Origin: an uncultured Clostridia bacterium
GTDB taxonomy: Bacteria > Bacillota > Clostridia > Oscillospirales > Acutalibacteraceae
DNA: 8,059 nt
Direction of reading: 5' to 3'
NCBI GenBank assembly: GCA_946042285.1
Contig: CAMGDK010000063.1
Span: 1 to 8,059, forward strand
Below are positions 6,593 to 8,059 of this stretch, one piece after another. The notes under the pieces were generated by a model. It saw only the letters and a list, made by a program, of their open reading frames with translations, searched no databases and was not told the origin of the DNA. The stretch's first letter is position 1. Every line of letters starts with the position of its first letter. The position numbers were made by a program, and so were the translations under genes.

Positions 6593-6618
6593 AAGAGCTC
6601 GGAGTAATCCGAGCTCTT
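6593..6618. terminator. Hairpin terminator between convergent proC and metK
   Basis: An 11-bp perfect stem AAGAGCTCGGA (6593-6603) pairs with TCCGAGCTCTT (6608-6618) around the loop GTAA. On the minus strand it is followed by a run of five T, a proper intrinsic terminator for metK, whose stop is seven bases away. On the plus strand the tail (CTCTTAATGCATTT) is poor, so it may serve proC less efficiently. Confidence 0.8.
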
Positions 6619-6625
6619 AATGCAT

Positions 6626-7804
6626 TTACATATACTTTTTGATTTGTTCAACCATATCGGTTTTTTCCCATGAAACTCCGAGATCCTCTCTACCCATGTG
6701 ACCGTAAGCTGCAACATTATTGTAAATCGGCTTTCTGAGATCAAGCTTATCAATAATTGCCGAAGGTCTTAAATCGAACACCTTTGAAACAATTTCACTG
6801 ATTTCTTCATCAGTCTTAACACCTGTACCGAAAGTATCAATCATGATTGATACAGGCTTTGCTACACCGATAGCATAAGCAAGCTCAACCTCGCACTTTG
6901 AAGCAAGACCTGATGCTACGATATTCTTTGCAACCCAACGAGCAGCATAAGCAGCACTTCTGTCAACCTTTGTTGGATCCTTACCGCTGAATGCTCCGCC
7001 GCCGTGACGAGCGTATCCGCCGTATGTATCAACTATAATTTTTCTTCCGGTAAGACCTGAGTCGCCGTTAGGACCACCGATAACAAATCTACCTGTTGGG
7101 TTGACAAAGTATGTAACATCATCGTCCATAAGCTCGGCAGGAATTGTTGTTTTGATTACATTTTCAATAATATCCTCACGAAGCTTGTTGAGCTCTACAT
7201 CGGCACTGTGCTGACTTGATACAACAACTGTTTTAACTTTAACAGGCTTGCCATCATCATATTCAACAGTAACCTGTGTTTTGCCGTCAGGATAAAGGTA
7301 TGGTAGAGTACCGTTTTCTCTAACCTCGGTAAGCTTAAGAGCAAGCTTATGTGCAAGGCTGATCGGAAGAGGCATCAACTCTTCTGTTTCGTCACAGGCA
7401 TAGCCGAACATCATACCCTGATCTCCGGCACCGTTAAGATTAAATTCGTCTTCCTCGCTGTTTTTAAGCTCGTAGGACTTATCTACACCCATTGCTATAT
7501 CGGTGGATTGCTTGTCAATTGCGGTTAATACAGCGCATGTGTTACCGTTAAAGCCTTTCTTATCATCGTCATAGCCGATATTGCAGACAACCTTACGAAC
7601 AATTGCAGGAATATCTACCTGCGCTTTTGTTGTGATTTCACCCATTACCATAACCTGTCCTGTTGTGCAAGTTGTTTCACAGGCAACACGACTCATAGGA
7701 TCTTGTTTAATCATTTCATCAAGAATACTATCAGAAATTTGATCGCAAATCTTATCCGGATGTCCCTTAGTTACAGATTCACTGGTGAATAAGAATTTTG
7801 ACAT
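6626..7804 (-). CDS. metK: S-adenosylmethionine synthetase
   Basis: This enzyme makes SAM from methionine and ATP, releasing phosphate and diphosphate; it is cytoplasmic, usually a homotetramer. The 392-residue product is of normal length. It opens MSKFLFTSESVTKGHPDK, with HPDK at 15-18 contributing to ATP and metal binding. Signature 1 GAGDQG is at 125-130, and the glycine-rich phosphate-binding signature GGGAFSGKD at 268-276. PTGRFVIGGPNGDSGLTGRK (236-255) and the C-terminal YGHMGRED block are also intact. The start at 7804 is chosen because AGAGAGG (7814-7820) lies nine bases upstream and the protein begins like other MetK. An in-frame ATG (7823-7825) and a GTG (7853-7855) further upstream lie next to or inside the leader terminator. 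Expression is controlled by the SAM-I riboswitch in the leader, so the enzyme is repressed by its own product. Confidence 0.97.
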   Translation of the reverse strand: MSKFLFTSESVTKGHPDKICDQISDSILDEMIKQDPMSRVACETTCTTGQVMVMGEITTKAQVDIPAIVRKVVCNIGYDDDKKGFNGNTCAVLTAIDKQSTDIAMGVDKSYELKNSEEDEFNLNGAGDQGMMFGYACDETEELMPLPISLAHKLALKLTEVRENGTLPYLYPDGKTQVTVEYDDGKPVKVKTVVVSSQHSADVELNKLREDIIENVIKTTIPAELMDDDVTYFVNPTGRFVIGGPNGDSGLTGRKIIVDTYGGYARHGGGAFSGKDPTKVDRSAAYAARWVAKNIVASGLASKCEVELAYAIGVAKPVSIMIDTFGTGVKTDEEISEIVSKVFDLRPSAIIDKLDLRKPIYNNVAAYGHMGREDLGVSWEKTDMVEQIKKYM

Positions 7805-7813
7805 GTTACATAA

Positions 7814-7820
7814 CCTCTCT
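7814..7820 (-). promoter_or_regulatory. metK ribosome binding site
   Basis: On the minus strand AGAGAGG lies nine bases before the ATG at 7804. It sits just after the leader terminator and fixes the metK start. Confidence 0.75.
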
Positions 7821-7825
7821 TTCAT

Positions 7826-7853
7826 AAAAAAAGCACACGGACCAAGCGTGTGC
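7826..7853 (-). terminator. Riboswitch-controlled intrinsic terminator of the metK leader
   Basis: On the minus strand GCACACG (7847-7853) pairs with CGTGTGC (7833-7839) around the loop CTTGGTC, followed by seven T (7826-7832). It lies between the SAM aptamer and the metK ribosome site, the standard position for an S-box expression platform. Confidence 0.93.
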
Positions 7854-7862
7854 ACTTAATCC
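7839..7862 (-). promoter_or_regulatory. Candidate antiterminator of the metK leader
   Basis: On the minus strand GGATTAAG (7855-7862) can pair with CTTGGTCC (7839-7846), eight pairs including two G-U. This takes three bases from the 3' strand of aptamer helix P1, uses up the terminator loop and one terminator stem base, and traps the 5' terminator arm in its own loop. It is therefore exclusive with both P1 and the terminator, as expected of an S-box switch. The pairing is seen; its role is inferred. Confidence 0.5.
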
Positions 7863-7954
7863 TCATCAGCGGTCAAGCCTCAGGTATTAGCACCTTACAA
7901 ATGCAGGTTGCTGTGGAATCACAGGGCCTGTCCCTCATCCACTCTTGATAAAGA
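7860..7954 (-). ncRNA. SAM-I (S-box) riboswitch aptamer
   Basis: The aptamer reads 5' to 3' from 7954 to 7860. Helix P1 is CUUUAUC (7947-7953) with GAUGAGG (7861-7867), plus one more U-A pair. The conserved core follows: AAGAG, GAGGGAC, GGCCC, CAGCAACC, AAGGUGCUAAU and a closing GAUGAGG. The P2-loop CAGG (7927-7930) is fully complementary to CCUG (7881-7884) in the P3-P4 joining strand, preserving the known pseudoknot with a different base pair from the B. subtilis yitJ aptamer. In this family SAM binding stabilises P1, prevents the antiterminator and causes transcription to stop before metK. Confidence 0.96.
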
Positions 7955-7974
7955 ATTATTATTTCTTTGCAATA

Positions 7975-8003
7975 ATAATACATCATTAACCTCGTAAAGT
8001 CAA
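7975..8003 (-). promoter_or_regulatory. SigA-type promoter of the metK leader
   Basis: On the minus strand TTGACT (7998-8003) and TATTAT (7975-7980) are separated by exactly 17 bases. Transcription would start near 7968, about 14 bases before the aptamer, giving a leader of about 164 bases up to the metK ATG. Confidence 0.8.
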
Positions 8004-8014
8004 CAGGTATTTGT

Positions 8015-8059
8015 CTGTCTCTTATACACATCTCCGAGCCCACGAGACAAGAGGCAATC
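8015..8059 (+). other. Illumina Nextera adapter with i7 index (sequencing artefact)
   Basis: CTGTCTCTTATACACATCT (8015-8033) is the 19-base Tn5 mosaic end. CCGAGCCCACGAGAC (8034-8048) is the rest of the Nextera read-2 adapter, AAGAGGCA (8049-8056) matches the N711 i7 index as I recall it, and ATC (8057-8059) begins the P7 sequence. This is read-through of a short library fragment left in the assembly. Genuine sequence ends at about 8014, and this end is a contig end. Confidence 0.98.

Noticed and set aside
7805..7855. 17-residue N-terminal extension of metK from GTG at 7855 or ATG at 7825
   Set aside because: These codons lie in or against the leader terminator and its T-run; the start at 7804 has a proper ribosome site and the family N-terminus.
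7860..8014. Small gene or tRNA in the region upstream of metK
   Set aside because: The whole stretch is accounted for by the S-box aptamer and its promoter; no cloverleaf or ribosome-site-linked frame was found.
1..8059. CRISPR array, insertion sequence, phage or toxin-antitoxin system
   Set aside because: No regularly spaced direct repeats, transposase-like frame, terminal repeats or compact gene pair of that kind was seen. The Tn5 mosaic end at 8015 is from library preparation, not a natural transposon.

Overview
The window looks like the end of a contig from a low-GC, endospore-forming Firmicute of the class Clostridia, most likely an uncultured gut relative of the Oscillospiraceae/Ruminococcaceae. 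Support comes from two sporulation genes (the 5' part of spoIIIAA and a complete spoIIID), a SAM-I (S-box) riboswitch ahead of metK, AT-rich spacers with SigA-type promoters, and strong AGGAG-type ribosome binding sites. The placement below class level is inference. The last 45 bases (8015-8059) are not biological: they are the Illumina Nextera transposase/i7 adapter with its index.

Layout. 1-376 (minus): the start of spoIIIAA, cut by the window edge. 377-493: a divergent spacer with a clear SigA-type promoter to the right and a candidate SigE-type promoter to the left. 494-3622 (plus): a 1042-residue multi-pass membrane protein joining a GtrA-like N-terminus to a YfhO-like body. 3654-4892: a promoter and a divergent ribose-phosphate pyrophosphokinase gene, followed six bases later by a coupled gene for a small membrane-anchored beta-rich protein (4898-5395). 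This unit ends in a 17-bp perfect hairpin terminator. 5485-5742: spoIIID, most likely starting at TTG. 5739-6591: a promoter carrying an 18-bp perfect palindrome over its -10 region, then proC. 6593-6618: a hairpin shared by the convergent proC and metK genes. 6626-8003 (minus): metK with its whole control region: promoter, SAM-I aptamer, candidate antiterminator, intrinsic terminator and ribosome binding site.

How the parts relate. Most of the metabolic genes are housekeeping: PRPP synthesis, proline synthesis and SAM synthesis. The two sporulation genes belong to the mother-cell programme (SigE/SpoIIID). The GtrA-YfhO protein probably acts on lipid-linked sugars at the membrane, by analogy with the CsbB/YngA/YfhO teichoic-acid glycosylation set. 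No CRISPR array, tRNA, rRNA, insertion sequence or phage gene was seen, and no gene-free stretch exceeds 300 bases. The most notable points are the GtrA-YfhO fusion, the palindromic operator at proC, the divergent PRPP synthetase, the complete S-box control region and the adapter contamination.
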